From assembly GCA_963740765.1 (NCBI GenBank), contig CAVUFN010000008.1, positions 248,001 through 312,000 on the forward strand: a DNA stretch of 64,000 nucleotides, written 5' to 3'. The translations under genes were made by a program, and so were the position numbers. The stretch comes from DATLGB01 sp963740765 (lineage in GTDB: Bacteria > Actinomycetota > Thermoleophilia > Solirubrobacterales > Solirubrobacteraceae). This document shows positions 63,610-64,000 of this stretch, piece after piece. The notes below the pieces were generated by a model, which saw only the letters and a program-made list of their open reading frames with translations, did not search any database and had not been told where the DNA came from. How positions within the stretch are numbered: position 1 is the stretch's first letter; the number at the start of each line of letters is the position of its first letter.

Positions 63610-64000
63610 GCGCGGCTCCCAGCGTTCCGACCTACCCGGACCATCTCCGCCGGGAGGTCGAGTCCTACCTGGAGACGCTTGCCTTCGGGACGGAGGAACC
63701 GGCCACCGCCGGCCTTCAGGAGGCCATGCGCTACAGCCTGCTCGCGGGCGGCAAGCGCATCCGCCCCGTGCTCGCGCTGGCGACGGCCCGTGCGATCGAG
63801 ACCGAGCATTCGGTGCTGCCGCTCGCGGCCGCGCTCGAGCTCATCCACACCTACAGCCTGATCCACGACGACCTCCCCGCGATGGACGACGACGACCTGC
63901 GCCGCGGCCGGCCGACCTGCCACCGCGCGTTCGGGGAGGACGTCGCCATCCTGGCCGGGGACGGGCTCTACGCCGAGGCGTTCCGCCACTTCACCCACCA
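63606..64000 (+). CDS. ispA: Geranyl/farnesyl diphosphate synthase, N-terminal part
   Basis: The gene runs off the right edge. GTG 63606 overlaps the previous stop. It contains the substrate-binding LLAGGKRIRPVLALAT (about 46-61) and the first aspartate-rich motif in IHDDLPAMDDDDLRRGRPTCH (about 87-107), the marks of short-chain trans-prenyl synthases. It makes the isoprenoid precursor for quinones and undecaprenyl carriers. Confidence 0.93.
   Translation, partial: MSAAPSVPTYPDHLRREVESYLETLAFGTEEPATAGLQEAMRYSLLAGGKRIRPVLALATARAIETEHSVLPLAAALELIHTYSLIHDDLPAMDDDDLRRGRPTCHRAFGEDVAILAGDGLYAEAFRHFTH

Overview
The window is a high-GC bacterial chromosome segment, densely packed with many GTG starts and 4-base gene overlaps. 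Content and order point to an actinobacterium of the class Thermoleophilia (Solirubrobacterales-like): a type IV pilus cluster without a secretin (one membrane), an alaS-ruvX-mltG-aroE-pilB order, shikimate genes running into pepP, and an efp-nusB-(xseB)-ispA end. The taxonomic call is inference from gene content, not from a marker comparison.

Layout. 1-7250: end of aspS (with an apparent frameshift), a membrane-anchored thioredoxin-fold protein, an IscU-MnmA fusion, a DedA protein, alaS and ruvX. 7266-13171: a 1,191-residue PAS/coiled-coil/PAS protein, mltG and aroE. 13168-28561: a full monoderm type IV pilus locus (pilB, pilT, pilC, two tandem major pilins, three large minor pilins, pilM, prepilin peptidase, pilN, pilO and a PilP-position protein). 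28603-32738: aroC, an aroK-aroB fusion, aroQ and an aminopeptidase P. 32782-62340: about 30 kb of accessory genes lying between pepP and efp: a calcium-repeat surface protein, a sulfate ABC transporter with an Rrf2 regulator, TatA, two cupredoxin/ferritin-like modules, a cell-wall transpeptidase, a cation exporter, a beta-propeller protein, a selenocysteine formate dehydrogenase, a small redox/regulator unit, an arsenic cluster, a DEAD-box helicase and a potassium channel. 62429-64000: efp, nusB, a short XseB-like gene and the start of ispA.

Regulation is the most striking part. Seven genes (the thioredoxin-fold protein, pilT, pilA, a pilV-like gene, pilM, pilN and the calcium-repeat protein) are preceded by the same two-part element: T(C/A)AA or TACA, exactly 16 bases, then G(C/T)CGAT. 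It resembles sigma-28/FliA/WhiG-type promoters and lies 8-12 bases before the start codon, except at pilA, where a c-di-GMP-I riboswitch fills the leader. Pilus synthesis thus appears to be under an alternative sigma factor plus a c-di-GMP switch whose downstream bases can form alternative pairings around the pilA ribosome binding site.

Other main points are an in-frame UGA (47877-47879) followed by a bacterial SECIS-like hairpin in the formate dehydrogenase large subunit; a repeated operator-like palindrome on both sides of an XRE-cupin regulator; an ars promoter with a palindrome in its spacer; and two apparent single-base frameshifts (aspS and the calcium-repeat gene) that may be sequence errors. 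I saw no tRNA, rRNA, CRISPR array or transposase gene, and no gene-free stretch longer than 300 bases.
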